Positions 17,370-26,585 of a DNA stretch of 64,000 bases are shown here, piece after piece. This DNA comes from Bacillus sp. FJAT-25509 (GTDB lineage: Bacteria; Bacillota; Bacilli; Bacillales; Bacillaceae_G). Each line of letters begins with the position of its first letter. Positions within the stretch are counted from its first letter, which is position 1. The translations under genes and the position numbers were made by a program. The stretch covers positions 1 through 64,000 of the forward strand of contig NZ_LJIZ01000023.1 in the NCBI RefSeq assembly GCF_001420605.1, in the 5' to 3' direction. The notes under the pieces are model-generated. The model was given only the letters and a program-made list of their open reading frames with translations, searched no databases and was not told the origin of the DNA.

Positions 17370-18776
17370 ATGCTTAGAACAGGTCAACTGGAATCGATTG
17401 CCTTCTTTGAGCATTCTCTTCAAAAGGCAAAAGCTTGTTCAAAACGCTTCATTTGTAAAGTGGAAAAAATAATGAATATCCATCCCCTAAGTGTTTACCA
17501 TTTTTATCATGAATTGGGTTTTACTGAACGCTTTTATTGGTCAAACCAAGAAAACTCGTTAATTCTCACAGGAATTGGTACTTTAGTTCCTTTTCATCAT
17601 AGTACAGAAGAACAGTATTCTGCAATAGAAAAAGAATGGAAACGCTTTGGAGAGCAAGTGTATATCGAGCAAGAAAATTGCTTTGGTACAGGACCGATAG
17701 CTCTTGGGGGTTTCTCTTTTTTTGATAACTATAAAAATGATCAAGATTGGAAGAATTTTGGTACCTCTCATTTCTATGTACCTAAATTAATGGTGACGGT
17801 TACAAACGAAGGGACATTCATCACCTCTAATTATGAAATAAATGAACAAACTTCAGTAGAGGATTTATTGCTTCAATATAAAGAATATGATGACTTTTTA
17901 GAAAGGTTTGGAATGAAGCAACCAAGCTTTACACAATCAGAATGTATTAACAAAGATGAATTTGAACCAAATGAATGGATTCAGAGTGTAAAAGAAGCAA
18001 TTCATCAAATGAAAAACGAAAAATTAGAAAAAGTTGTTTTAAATCGAACTTTAAATGCAACATTTTCTTCAGAAGTAAATTCAACAAAAGTAATTTATGA
18101 ACTAGAAGCAACAAGAAATGTTAACTATGTTATTTCTTATCAATTAAAAGATACAGTATTTATAAGCGCTACACCTGAGAGATTAATTTCTAAGAAAAAT
18201 AATACAGTTTCTTCGATGTGTCTTGCTGGATCTGCCGCAAAAGGAATAACTAAGGAAGAAAACACAGAAGCAGCCGATTGGTTATTAAATAGTAAAAAAA
18301 ATAATGGTGAACATGCTTTTGTTGTAAACTATATACGAGAAACGCTCCAACAATATTGTAATGAATTATCAATTCCCTCAACACCAAGAATAATGGCGAC
18401 AAAAAGTTTATTGCATTTATTCACGCCAGTTGAAGGGAAATTATATAATCATGTTTCTTTATTTGAATTAATTCAAGCATTACATCCAACACCTGCACTT
18501 GGAGGATTTCCTAAGGAAGAGGCATGTAAATTAATTCGTGAACTTGAACCTGTGGACCGGGGATGGTATGGTGCACCGATAGGTTGGATTGATTTAAACG
18601 GAAATGGTGATTTTGCTGTAGGTATACGTAGTGCCTTAATTAAAGAAGATAAAGCAAAATTATATGCCGGTTGTGGTGTTGTACAAGATTCAAAACCAGA
18701 GGAAGAATTTTTTGAAACTGGTGTAAAGTTTCTGCCAATGCTAAATGCATTAGGAGGGTTACGAAATGAAAGATAA
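17370..18776 (+). CDS. menF: Isochorismate synthase MenF
   Basis: It converts chorismate to isochorismate, the first step of menaquinone synthesis. The 468-aa protein has the chorismate-binding domain in its C-terminal two thirds: EKVVLNRTL, MCLAGSAAKG, GAPIGWIDLNGNGDFAVGIR and AGCGVVQDSKPEEEF. GGGGG lies upstream of the ATG at 17370. It is the first gene of menF-menD-menH-menB; its 3' end overlaps menD by 11 nt. Confidence 0.94.
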   Translation: MLRTGQLESIAFFEHSLQKAKACSKRFICKVEKIMNIHPLSVYHFYHELGFTERFYWSNQENSLILTGIGTLVPFHHSTEEQYSAIEKEWKRFGEQVYIEQENCFGTGPIALGGFSFFDNYKNDQDWKNFGTSHFYVPKLMVTVTNEGTFITSNYEINEQTSVEDLLLQYKEYDDFLERFGMKQPSFTQSECINKDEFEPNEWIQSVKEAIHQMKNEKLEKVVLNRTLNATFSSEVNSTKVIYELEATRNVNYVISYQLKDTVFISATPERLISKKNNTVSSMCLAGSAAKGITKEENTEAADWLLNSKKNNGEHAFVVNYIRETLQQYCNELSIPSTPRIMATKSLLHLFTPVEGKLYNHVSLFELIQALHPTPALGGFPKEEACKLIRELEPVDRGWYGAPIGWIDLNGNGDFAVGIRSALIKEDKAKLYAGCGVVQDSKPEEEFFETGVKFLPMLNALGGLRNER

Positions 18777-20505
18777 TGAAGCACTAACAAAATATATTGG
18801 TGCTCTTGTAGATGAAATAAGTGCACTAAATATTCAAAACGTTGTAATAAGTCCAGGATCACGCTCTACACCAATATCGATGTTAGTAAATGAGCATCCA
18901 AAATTAAAGTCTTATATCGCAGTAGATGAAAGAGGGGCAGCATTTTTTGCTTTAGGTATCGCTAAAAGCACGAAACAGCCTACAGTATTAATCTGTACTT
19001 CTGGAACAGCTGCTTCTAACTATATGCCAGCTATCTCTGAAGCAAAAGAATCTAGAATTCCATTAATCGTATTGACAGCTGATCGACCACATGAGCTTCG
19101 AGATATAGGCGCACCACAAGCTATGAATCAAATTGGTTTATACGGTTCATTTGTAAAAAAATTCATTGAGCTAGCCTTACCAGAAGCTTCTGAGGCAATG
19201 TACCAATATGCACGTTCAAGCGTTAATCGACTTTACCGTTCTTGTGTGACCGCTCCAATGGGGCCAGTACATATGAATGTGCCACTTCGAGAACCACTTG
19301 TTCCAAACTTTGCGATTGATGATTTATTTTCAGCAGGAAAGCGTAAAAATTCTGCCCACACTATACTTACTGAAACTCTTGCGACAATTTCAAACGAAAC
19401 AAGTAGTGAGTTCACCAAGCTTTTTCAATCAAAAAGAAAAGGCTTATTAGTTTGTGGTCCTTATGTTGAAGAAGGAGCTTTAAAAAAGATTAAAGCTTTA
19501 GGGAATATATTAGACTATCCAGTTTTATGTGATCCTCTTTCAAATGGAAGAACGATTAGTGGTAATGAAGACTCGAATGTAATTGATACATATGATACAT
19601 TTCTTCGTTTTGAAGACGTTGTGGATACACTTGATTCTGAAGTGATCGTACGTTTCGGGGCAATGCCTGTTTCTAAAACGTTTAGCCAATATGTACAAAG
19701 GCAAAAAGATTGCGAGCTAATTGTAATTGATGAAGGAGACTTATGGAGGGATCCGACGTTAAAAGCAACTCAAATGATTTCTTGTGATGATATTCAGTTT
19801 TGTAATGCAATATTGGAGTCATATCAGAAAACAAGTAGTCTAGAAATAGATTGGTTGAATAAATGGAAAACAATTAATGAAAAAACAAAAAATGGACTAC
19901 AACAAGCAGAACAGTTTGATGAACTTTTTGAGGGGAAAATCGTTCAAGCTTTAGCAAAAAATTTACTTGAAGAAAGTACATTGTTTGTTTCAAACAGTAT
20001 GCCTATTCGTGATGTGGATACGTTTTTACTTAGCCAATCTAAAAAGTTAAAAATTGCTTGTAATCGAGGGGTAAATGGAATAGACGGGACAATTGCTACC
20101 GCATTAGGAATGGCAGCAGCTGGAGAATGTGTAACATTATTAATTGGAGATTTATCTTTCTATCATGATTTAAATAGTCTAGTCCTTTCTAAACTACATC
20201 ATTTACCTTTAAGAGTGATACTTGTTAATAATGATGGAGGTGGAATCTTCTCATTTTTACCTCAATCAAAAGAAGAAAAACATTTCGAGGCACTATTCGG
20301 AACTCCTTTAGGATTAGAATTCGAGCATGCAACAGCCCTTTTCGGTGGTGTTCATACGAAAATTCAAAATTGGTTTGAACTTGAAGATGAATTAGCGAAA
20401 AAGAATAATGGATTACATGTAATTGAAATTCAGACAAATCGTAAAGAAAATTATGAGCTTCATCAAAAAGTTTGGAGCATTGTAAAAGCAGAATACGAGA
20501 AATGA
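18766..20505 (+). CDS. menD: SEPHCHC synthase MenD
   Basis: This ThDP enzyme joins 2-oxoglutarate to isochorismate. The 579-aa protein starts with the conserved VVISPGSRSTPIS and has the ThDP/Mg motif from GDLSFYHDLNSL to VNNDGGGIF. TAGGAGGG lies 7 nt before the ATG, inside the end of menF. The length is that of the family. Confidence 0.95.
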   Translation: MKDNEALTKYIGALVDEISALNIQNVVISPGSRSTPISMLVNEHPKLKSYIAVDERGAAFFALGIAKSTKQPTVLICTSGTAASNYMPAISEAKESRIPLIVLTADRPHELRDIGAPQAMNQIGLYGSFVKKFIELALPEASEAMYQYARSSVNRLYRSCVTAPMGPVHMNVPLREPLVPNFAIDDLFSAGKRKNSAHTILTETLATISNETSSEFTKLFQSKRKGLLVCGPYVEEGALKKIKALGNILDYPVLCDPLSNGRTISGNEDSNVIDTYDTFLRFEDVVDTLDSEVIVRFGAMPVSKTFSQYVQRQKDCELIVIDEGDLWRDPTLKATQMISCDDIQFCNAILESYQKTSSLEIDWLNKWKTINEKTKNGLQQAEQFDELFEGKIVQALAKNLLEESTLFVSNSMPIRDVDTFLLSQSKKLKIACNRGVNGIDGTIATALGMAAAGECVTLLIGDLSFYHDLNSLVLSKLHHLPLRVILVNNDGGGIFSFLPQSKEEKHFEALFGTPLGLEFEHATALFGGVHTKIQNWFELEDELAKKNNGLHVIEIQTNRKENYELHQKVWSIVKAEYEK

Positions 20506-20523
20506 AATTAGGTGTTCTTGTTC

Positions 20524-21351
20524 ATGGAAATTATAATAAATGAGGTCACATATTCATATATTGAATCTGGCCAAGGGCAAACAATTCTATTATTGCATGG
20601 TTTCACAGGTTCAAAGGATACATGGGGAAGTTTAATAAGTAAACTAGAAAAAAATTATCATGTAATAGCAATAGATTTATTAGGACATGGAAAGACAGAT
20701 TGTCCAATTAATGATGAGCGGTATAGAATGGAGTTTGCTGCTAAAGATTTACATGATTTTTTAGTACAAAAGCAAATTGATTCTGTGCATCTATTAGGCT
20801 ATTCGATGGGAGGTAGACTAGCCCTCTATTTCGCTTTAGCCTATCCAACAAAAATTAGATCGCTTATTTTAGAAAGCTGCACGGCTGGTCTTATAACTGA
20901 AAATGAAAGATTAGCTCGAATTGAACAAGACAATCATTTATCTTCAATGATCCTAATTGAAGGTATTGAAGAATTTGTTAATTATTGGGGAAACATTCCG
21001 TTATTTTCAACTCAAAAAAATTTGACATTAGAGTCACAGCAAAAGATTAAACAAGGAAGATTAAATCAGTCACCAATTGGCTTAAGTAATAGTCTAAAAG
21101 GGATGGGCACGGGCATTCAACCATCTTTATGGAGTGACTTGGAGCAATTTAAAAAACCTACTTTATTAGTTTGCGGAGAATATGATGAAAAGTTTTGCTT
21201 AATAATGGGGAAAATGAACGAGAGGCTAAAAAATAGCGAAATTATTAAAATTCCACATGCAGGCCATGCAATTCATGTGGAACATTCGGAAAAATTTGCT
21301 ACAATAGTAATTGGGTTTTTATTGAAAAGTGAAAAGGAGGAAAATTCATGA
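20524..21351 (+). CDS. menH: SHCHC synthase MenH (alpha/beta hydrolase)
   Basis: It removes pyruvate from SEPHCHC to give SHCHC. The 275-aa alpha/beta hydrolase has [10 protein letters not shown], the nucleophile elbow [12 protein letters not shown] (S94), and the C-terminal His in HAGHAIHVE. The frame is open from a GTG at 20512, but that GTG lies within the ribosome site TTAGGTG, so the ATG at 20524 is chosen. It overlaps menB by 4 nt (ATGA). Confidence 0.92.
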   Translation: MEIIINEVTYSYIESGQGQTILLLHGFTGSKDTWGSLISKLEKNYHVIAIDLLGHGKTDCPINDERYRMEFAAKDLHDFLVQKQIDSVHLLGYSMGGRLALYFALAYPTKIRSLILESCTAGLITENERLARIEQDNHLSSMILIEGIEEFVNYWGNIPLFSTQKNLTLESQQKIKQGRLNQSPIGLSNSLKGMGTGIQPSLWSDLEQFKKPTLLVCGEYDEKFCLIMGKMNERLKNSEIIKIPHAGHAIHVEHSEKFATIVIGFLLKSEKEENS

Positions 21352-22166
21352 CTATTGAATGGGTACAAGAAAGAAAGTATGAAGAAATTTTATATTCTAC
21401 ATATAATGGAATCGCTAAAATTTCAATCAATCGTCCGCACGTACATAACGCATTTACACCATTAACAGTTTCAGAAATGATTGATGCTTTTGCATATGCA
21501 AGAGACGACGAAAAAATTGGTGTTATTATTTTAACAGGTGAAGGTGGAAAAGCATTCTGTTCTGGGGGAGACCAAAGTGTTCGCGGACACGGTGGTTACG
21601 TTGGACAAGACCGCATTCCTCGCCTAAATGTATTAGATTTACAACGTTTAATTCGTGTTATTCCAAAGCCTGTAATTGCAATGGTTGCTGGTTATGCAAT
21701 TGGTGGAGGTAACGTATTAAACGTAGTATGTGACTTAACAATCGCTGCTGAAAACGCTAAGTTTGGACAAACTGGTCCAAAGGTAGGTAGCTTTGATGCT
21801 GGTTATGGTTCAGGCTATTTAGCTCGTATAGTAGGGCACAAAAAAGCTCGTGAAATTTGGTACTTATGCCGTCAATATAATGCACAAGAAGCATTAGATA
21901 TGGGCTTAGTAAATAAAGTAGTACCTTTAGAAGAATTAGAAGCTGAAACAGTTAAATGGGCTGAAGAAATGCTAGAAAAGAGTCCAACTGCACTTCGCTT
22001 CTTAAAAGCAGCAATGAATGCAGATACAGATGGATTAGCTGGACTTCAACAGCTAGCTGGAGATGCAACACTTCTTTACTACACAACTGAAGAAGCAAAA
22101 GAAGGTCGCGATGCATTTAAAGAAAAACGTACACCTGATTTCGATAAGTTCCCACGTTTTCCTTGA
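21348..22166 (+). CDS. menB: 1,4-dihydroxy-2-naphthoyl-CoA synthase MenB
   Basis: It cyclises o-succinylbenzoyl-CoA. The 272-aa crotonase-fold enzyme has [12 protein letters not shown] (oxyanion and CoA region), [12 protein letters not shown] and [17 protein letters not shown]. The Gly in QTGP is the mark of the bicarbonate-dependent type I enzymes. AAAAGGAGG lies upstream of the ATG, which overlaps the menH stop. It closes the first men transcript. Confidence 0.96.
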   Translation: MTIEWVQERKYEEILYSTYNGIAKISINRPHVHNAFTPLTVSEMIDAFAYARDDEKIGVIILTGEGGKAFCSGGDQSVRGHGGYVGQDRIPRLNVLDLQRLIRVIPKPVIAMVAGYAIGGGNVLNVVCDLTIAAENAKFGQTGPKVGSFDAGYGSGYLARIVGHKKAREIWYLCRQYNAQEALDMGLVNKVVPLEELEAETVKWAEEMLEKSPTALRFLKAAMNADTDGLAGLQQLAGDATLLYYTTEEAKEGRDAFKEKRTPDFDKFPRFP

Positions 22167-22178
22167 TTTGAAAGATGA

Positions 22179-22212
22179 TAAAAGCTTGATGAGAAATCAT
22201 CAAGCTTTTTTT
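22179..22212 (+). terminator. Terminator after menB
   Basis: AAAAGCTTGATG and CATCAAGCTTTT form a stem with a 6-nt loop and a T run. It separates menFDHB from menEC. Confidence 0.9.
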
Positions 22213-22213
22213 G

Positions 22214-22328
22214 CACATTAAGAAAGTATAAATTGGCAGCGGAGAAGAAATCTCGTAATTGATTAAATATTATGTGCAACTACGCTTCTGTCTACGCCTA
22301 AAGGCTCACCAATCGGAGAGTTTTCTTT
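22214..22328. repeat. Intergenic repeat, copy A (partner at 62611-62738)
   Basis: It begins directly after the menB terminator with CACATTAAGAAAGTA...ATAAATTGG and continues with AGCGGAGAA, then TGCAACTACGC(T/C)TCTG and a terminal hairpin CTCACC-AATC-GGAGAG followed by TTTTCTTT. The same blocks in the same order form the second copy after murJ. The AGCGGAG and CTACGC blocks are partly complementary, so the element can fold back on itself. It fits a small non-autonomous repeat or a repeated RNA element; no coding frame was seen. Confidence 0.7.
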
Positions 22329-22371
22329 AAATAATATTTTGTACATTTTTAAAATAGTCAGGAAGTGTTTT

Positions 22372-23817
22372 ATGATGAACCAAATTCCGAATTTTTTGCT
22401 TGAGAGAGTCAGATTAACTCCTAGTCGAATAGCAATTGCAACAGATGGGGACGAAATTACGTTTAAGGAGTTACATGATCGAGTTATCAATCTTGCATAC
22501 AATTTTCACTATTGTGGCATTAAAGACGGATCTCATGTTTCGGTTTTAATGAATAATTCCGTTGAATTTATAGAAGTTGTTTATGCACTTCATTATATTG
22601 GAGCAACATCAATTTTACTGAATATAAGATTAAGTGATGACGAAATAGTATATCAATTAGAAAATAGTGATTCTGAATTTTTAATCGTGGCGAATTCAAA
22701 TACGATAAAAATACCTGAAAATATAAAACTGTTAAATAGTAATGAAATGGAGAACTGTGGATCTAAGGAATTTCCGATAAAGTCAAATTTTGACGGAGAT
22801 AAAATCGCAACTATGATGTTCACATCTGGTACAACGGGTTTCCCAAAAGCAGTGTTACAAACTTATTTTAATCATTGGAGCAGTGCAATTGCTTCAGTAT
22901 TAAATTTAGGATTAGATCATAAAGATGTATGGTTAGTTTGTTTGCCGATGTTCCATGTGGGCGGCTTATCTACTGTATATAAAAGTGCGATTTATGGCAT
23001 GAAAATTGTGTTAACGAATAAAGCTGATGCACATACCATTAAGGACTGTGTTAAAGAGCATAATGTAACAATTCTATCAGTTGTAACAAAAGTATTAAAT
23101 GACCTCTTAACGATTGTTGAGGGTACAAATGATTTAAATAGCGTAAGGGCAGCTTTACTTGGTGGAGGACCTGCTCCGTTACCTCTTTTACAAAAGGCAA
23201 GAGCATTAAATGTGCCAGTATATCAAACTTACGGAATGACTGAAACTTGTTCACAAATTGCAACCCTTTCTCCTGAATATATGCTTTCTAAAATTGGTTC
23301 GGCAGGTAAAGCTTTATTTGGATGTACGCTAGAAATAAGGGACGATCATCGAACTTGTTTACCAAAAGAAGTAGGAGAAATTGTAGTCAAGGGACCAAAC
23401 GTGAGTAAAGGTTATTATAAACTTGCTAAGTTATCAGATTCGTCTGAGTATCTATATACAGGAGATTTGGGTTATGTAGATGAGGATGGTTTTTTATTTG
23501 TAGTTGACCGTCGAAGTGACTTAATTATTTCAGGCGGAGAGAATATATATCCAGCAGAGATTGAATCAGTATTATTATCGCATCCAGATATCGTTGAAGC
23601 GGGTGTAACAGGCAAAGAAGACCCTAGTTGGGGAAAAGTACCTGTTGGATTTGTTGTAAGTAAATCCTCTAATCCTCCGTCACAAGAAGAACTTATCGAG
23701 TATTGTCGAGATAAAATCGCAGGGTATAAAATACCAAAGGAAATATTTTATGTAGACAACCTACCAAGAAATGCAACAAACAAGCTAGTTAGAAGAGATC
23801 TACTTAAGCTTCTATAA
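22372..23817 (+). CDS. menE: o-succinylbenzoate--CoA ligase MenE
   Basis: It activates OSB with ATP and CoA. The protein belongs to the ANL superfamily, with MMFTSGTTGFPKAV (P-loop-like), YQTYGMTETCS, YTGDLGYVDEDGF and RRSDLIISGGENIYPAEIE, and the C-terminal catalytic Lys region NATNKLVRR. The frame is open upstream to 22339, but CAGGAAGTG precedes ATGATG at 22372. The first ATG of that pair is given (481 aa); the second is equally possible. It is followed 11 nt later by menC. Confidence 0.94.
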   Translation: MMNQIPNFLLERVRLTPSRIAIATDGDEITFKELHDRVINLAYNFHYCGIKDGSHVSVLMNNSVEFIEVVYALHYIGATSILLNIRLSDDEIVYQLENSDSEFLIVANSNTIKIPENIKLLNSNEMENCGSKEFPIKSNFDGDKIATMMFTSGTTGFPKAVLQTYFNHWSSAIASVLNLGLDHKDVWLVCLPMFHVGGLSTVYKSAIYGMKIVLTNKADAHTIKDCVKEHNVTILSVVTKVLNDLLTIVEGTNDLNSVRAALLGGGPAPLPLLQKARALNVPVYQTYGMTETCSQIATLSPEYMLSKIGSAGKALFGCTLEIRDDHRTCLPKEVGEIVVKGPNVSKGYYKLAKLSDSSEYLYTGDLGYVDEDGFLFVVDRRSDLIISGGENIYPAEIESVLLSHPDIVEAGVTGKEDPSWGKVPVGFVVSKSSNPPSQEELIEYCRDKIAGYKIPKEIFYVDNLPRNATNKLVRRDLLKLL

Positions 23818-23828
23818 GGGGAATAAAC

Positions 23829-24941
23829 ATGTTGATTTGGCAAATTGAATTATTTTTAATTGAACAGCCTCTAAAAATACCTTTTAAAACAAGCTATGGT
23901 ACATATGAAAAACGTGAAAGTATTATTGTTAAAATTTTAGATGCTAATGGAATATGCGGTTATGGAGAAGTCGTTGCTTTTTCAGAACCTTGGTATACCG
24001 AGGAAACGATTCAAACAGCTCTTCATACTTTAAATGATTTCTTTATACCAACCCTATTAAATAAACAGTTTAATCATCCAAGTGAAATAGCGATCTTATT
24101 AAATCAATTTAAAGGCAATCAAATGGCTAAATCTGGGCTTGAAGGTGCATATTGGGATTTGTATAGTAAACTAAATTCAATCACTTTAGCACAAGCTTTA
24201 GGGGGCAATAAGGCGGATATACCAGTTGGGGTTGTAATTAGTATAGACGAGCCAATAAAAATGTTGAAACAAATTGGTGCATATATAGAAGAAGGCTATG
24301 ATCGATTTAAAGTTAAAGTTTCAAAAGAAAATGATTATGAAATTGTATCAACTATACGAAATAGCTATCCAACAATCCCTCTAATGATTGATGCCAATTC
24401 AGATTATTCGATTGAAGACATTCCGAAACTAAAAAAATTAGATGAATTTAATCTGTTAATGATTGAACAGCCCTTCGGCGAACGCCAATTCATCGAGCAC
24501 GCCATTCTTCAAAAGGAAATCTCTACGCCAGTCTGTTTAGATGAAAGTATATGTTCCTTAGAGGATGTTAAAATTGCGTATGAATTAAAAGCTTGCGAAA
24601 TCATTACTGTAAAGCCTGGGAGAGTCGGGGGATTAACTAAATCAATTGAAATTCATGATTATTGTGTAGAAAAGAATATTCCAATTTGGGTTGGAGGCAT
24701 GATTGAAACAGGGATTTCTAGAATTCAAAACGTTGCACTAGCATCTCTACCCGGATTTACAATACCAGGAGATATTTCGGCTTCATCTAGACATTGGGAG
24801 CAAGATCTCATTTTTCCAGAGGTATCTTTAATAAATGGAAAAGTTAATGTACCAGTTAAACCAGGTTTAGGGGTAGAAGTGGATGAAGAGAGAATCCGAA
24901 GCATTTCTAAAAAGATTTATAAATATTCTTCTCAAAAATAG
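23829..24941 (+). CDS. menC: o-succinylbenzoate synthase MenC
   Basis: It dehydrates SHCHC to OSB. It belongs to the enolase superfamily and is 370 aa, with the catalytic Lys region RFKVKVSKE, the metal ligand regions MIDANSDYS and LDESICS, and the second catalytic Lys in TVKPGRVGG. AAGGGG lies upstream of the ATG. With menE it forms the second men transcript. It is convergent with yidD. Confidence 0.94.
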   Translation: MLIWQIELFLIEQPLKIPFKTSYGTYEKRESIIVKILDANGICGYGEVVAFSEPWYTEETIQTALHTLNDFFIPTLLNKQFNHPSEIAILLNQFKGNQMAKSGLEGAYWDLYSKLNSITLAQALGGNKADIPVGVVISIDEPIKMLKQIGAYIEEGYDRFKVKVSKENDYEIVSTIRNSYPTIPLMIDANSDYSIEDIPKLKKLDEFNLLMIEQPFGERQFIEHAILQKEISTPVCLDESICSLEDVKIAYELKACEIITVKPGRVGGLTKSIEIHDYCVEKNIPIWVGGMIETGISRIQNVALASLPGFTIPGDISASSRHWEQDLIFPEVSLINGKVNVPVKPGLGVEVDEERIRSISKKIYKYSSQK

Positions 24942-25008
24942 AAATTTGGTAGCTCAGGTCTCCGCTAGGAATTCAACACACAGTCAATCTATATAGAAAT
25001 AACCTAAT

Positions 25009-25070
25009 AAAAAAATACGATCAAATTAAACTTGTTTTTCGTTTCAAGTTTCTTTGACCGTATCTTTTTT
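25009..25070. terminator. Long hairpin between convergent menC and yidD
   Basis: AAAAAATACG-TCAAA-AAACTTG pairs with CAAGTTT-TTTGA-CGTAT-TTTTTT, with small interruptions, around a 10-nt loop. A and T tails on the two sides allow use in both directions. The right arm overlaps the last codons of yidD. Confidence 0.75.
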
Positions 25071-25298
25071 TGTTTCCTTATTTATTTTATCAGGTACAGG
25101 ATCATATCCACCTGGATGTAGTGGGTGACACTTAAGTATTCTTTTAGTCGTTAAATAGGTTCCTTTAAGCGCACCATGGGTTTGTAATGCCTCTAGTCCA
25201 TAACTTGAGCAAGTTGGATAGAATCTACATGATGGTGGCGTTGCAGGTGAAATCCATTTTTGATAAAATCTAATGATTCCAATTAAAATTTTATTCAT
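25044..25298 (-). CDS. yidD: Membrane protein insertion efficiency factor YidD
   Basis: This small protein helps YidC-dependent membrane insertion. It is 84 aa with the signature FYQKWISP and [18 protein letters not shown] (residues 22-38), then [17 protein letters not shown] two codons upstream keeps the frame open, but AAAGG is spaced 7 nt from the ATG at 25298, which is chosen. It lies between menC and ytzI. Confidence 0.93.
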   Translation of the reverse strand: MNKILIGIIRFYQKWISPATPPSCRFYPTCSSYGLEALQTHGALKGTYLTTKRILKCHPLHPGGYDPVPDKINKETKKDTVKET

Positions 25299-25322
25299 AT
25301 ACAAACCTTTCGTCTGCTAGAA

Positions 25323-25469
25323 TTATTTCTCTTCATGGTTATTTTTCATTTTTACGTCTTCTAGCTTATCGACTTTGTGTTGTACACCATATCCTTTATT
25401 TACAGTAAGAACGAAAGCACCGAATACAACAACGATAATAATACCACTAACAATAAATACTCCAGTCAT
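25323..25469 (-). CDS. ytzI: Small single-pass membrane protein, YtzI-like
   Basis: The 48-aa frame begins MTGVFIVSGIIIVVVFGAF, one membrane segment at residues 3-22, followed by a charged tail ending NNHEEK. AGGAGG is spaced 8 nt from the ATG. The size, the single N-terminal membrane segment and the position next to ytkD match what I recall of B. subtilis YtzI. The function is unknown. Confidence 0.75.
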   Translation of the reverse strand: MTGVFIVSGIIIVVVFGAFVLTVNKGYGVQHKVDKLEDVKMKNNHEEK

Positions 25470-25635
25470 ACTATGTCCTCCTAAATAGTTATACTACTAT
25501 GATATAGTATACTGGCCAATATGCAAGGCAATCAAATATTTTCATAAAGTTTCAGGAATATTATTTCAATAATGATGAAACATTTTAATAGAAATAGTAC
25601 AATGGAAAAACAAGTATGAATGTAGGAAGGTTAAA

Positions 25636-26115
25636 ATGTACATATTTAAAGATTTTTACCATAATACAGTTGAATTATCGTTTGAGAAACATCCATTTTC
25701 ACCCGCTCCAAAACATGTTTGGGTTATTTGTAAATACAATGACCAATGGTTACTTACAGACCACCAAAGAAGAGGTTACGAATTCCCAGGCGGAAAAGTC
25801 GAGGAAGGCGAATCACCTGAAGAAGCAGCTAAACGTGAAGTTTTAGAAGAAACAGGTGGAAATGTTTCTAAAATTAAATATTTAGGGCAATACCGTGTTA
25901 CAGGTAAGGATAAAATTATCATAAAAAATATTTATTTTGCCGAAATAGGAGAACTTTTAACTCAAAAGCACTACTTTGAAACAAACGGCCCTGTATTGTT
26001 AGACGAATTTCCACCAAACATAAAAAAAGATCGCCGATTTAGTTTTATCATGCGTGACGAAGTATTTTCACAAAGTTTAAGTTACTTGAATACTAAAAAA
26101 AGCTCACTTTTATAA
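25636..26115 (+). CDS. ytkD: NUDIX hydrolase, YtkD-like
   Basis: The 159-aa protein contains a complete Nudix box at residues 53-74 (G53, E59, R67-E68, E71-E72). B. subtilis YtkD hydrolyses 8-oxo-dGTP and can remove pyrophosphate from RNA 5' ends; this orthologue is assigned by sequence and by its neighbours menC and ytzI. AGGAAGG lies upstream of the ATG at 25636. It is monocistronic; its stop codon lies inside the terminator hairpin. Confidence 0.86.
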   Translation: MYIFKDFYHNTVELSFEKHPFSPAPKHVWVICKYNDQWLLTDHQRRGYEFPGGKVEEGESPEEAAKREVLEETGGNVSKIKYLGQYRVTGKDKIIIKNIYFAEIGELLTQKHYFETNGPVLLDEFPPNIKKDRRFSFIMRDEVFSQSLSYLNTKKSSLL

Positions 26116-26128
26116 GGTGAGCTTTTTT
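26094..26128 (+). terminator. Terminator of ytkD
   Basis: AAAAAAGCTCAC and GTGAGCTTTTTT form a stem with T run. Almost the same hairpin recurs at 26519-26552. Confidence 0.9.
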
Positions 26129-26167
26129 ACTGTTTCATTATAAATTAGACACCGTAATATAAGATTC

Positions 26168-26271
26168 ATGAGTAATCAATTATTAAGATTGAGCTATTTT
26201 ACTTACTCATGGAGCCTTTATGAGTAACTAACTTTGAAGTTTGAGCTAATATACTTACCCATGAACTGATT
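26168..26271. repeat. 52-nt imperfect tandem duplication
   Basis: Copies 26168-26219 and 26220-26271 each begin ATGAGTAA, contain TTGAGCTA about 22 nt in, and then TTACTTAC(T/C)CATG. ATGAGTAA and TTACTCAT are inverted, so each copy can form a hairpin. Confidence 0.65.
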
Positions 26272-26342
26272 AATAAACTGTTATTTTAAGTAAAGGATAT
26301 TAAATTAGCTTTTTAACGTAACCTTTTTTTGATGAATAAGTT

Positions 26343-26470
26343 GATTGGAATGGAGGGTGGCTCGACTCCTATGGGATATGCGGGAAGGCTGAGACCCCGC
26401 AGGCTCACCGAGGAGGCTCAGGTCTCGCCCTATCAATCACCCCGTAGTGGAAATCATCATCACTCTACTC
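26343..26470. repeat. Copy of a GC-rich palindromic intergenic repeat
   Basis: The stretch contains GGAATGGAGGGTGGCTCGAC, TATGCGGGAAGGCTGAGACC, CCGCAGGCTCACCGAGGAGG and GTAGTGGAAATCATCATCAC, much richer in GC than its surroundings. From memory it is a degenerate copy of a palindromic repeat common between genes in many Bacillaceae. GGCTGAGACC and GGTCTCG, and GAGGCTCA and TGAGCCT-like parts, can pair. It is non-coding; origin and role are unknown. Confidence 0.6.
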
Positions 26471-26518
26471 TTTTACGAAAATTTGGTAATTAATTGAAAA
26501 GATTATTTTTGAACGGCG

Positions 26519-26552
26519 TGAAAAAAGCTCACTAAGTTAAGTGAGCTTTTTT
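26519..26552 (-). terminator. Terminator of the ABC transporter operon
   Basis: AAAAAAGCTCACT and AGTGAGCTTTTTT form a symmetric stem. On the minus strand it lies 34 nt after the permease stop. Confidence 0.85.
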
Positions 26553-26585
26553 ACGTTCCTATACTTTCTCTCATATTACCTCAAA

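Larger units (their letters stand above)
26129..26585. other. Non-coding island with two repeats between ytkD and the ABC operon
   Basis: No gene is seen. It contains a 52-nt imperfect tandem duplication (26168-26271), a GC-rich palindromic repeat (26343-26470) and the terminator of the ABC operon (26519-26552). Confidence 0.6.
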
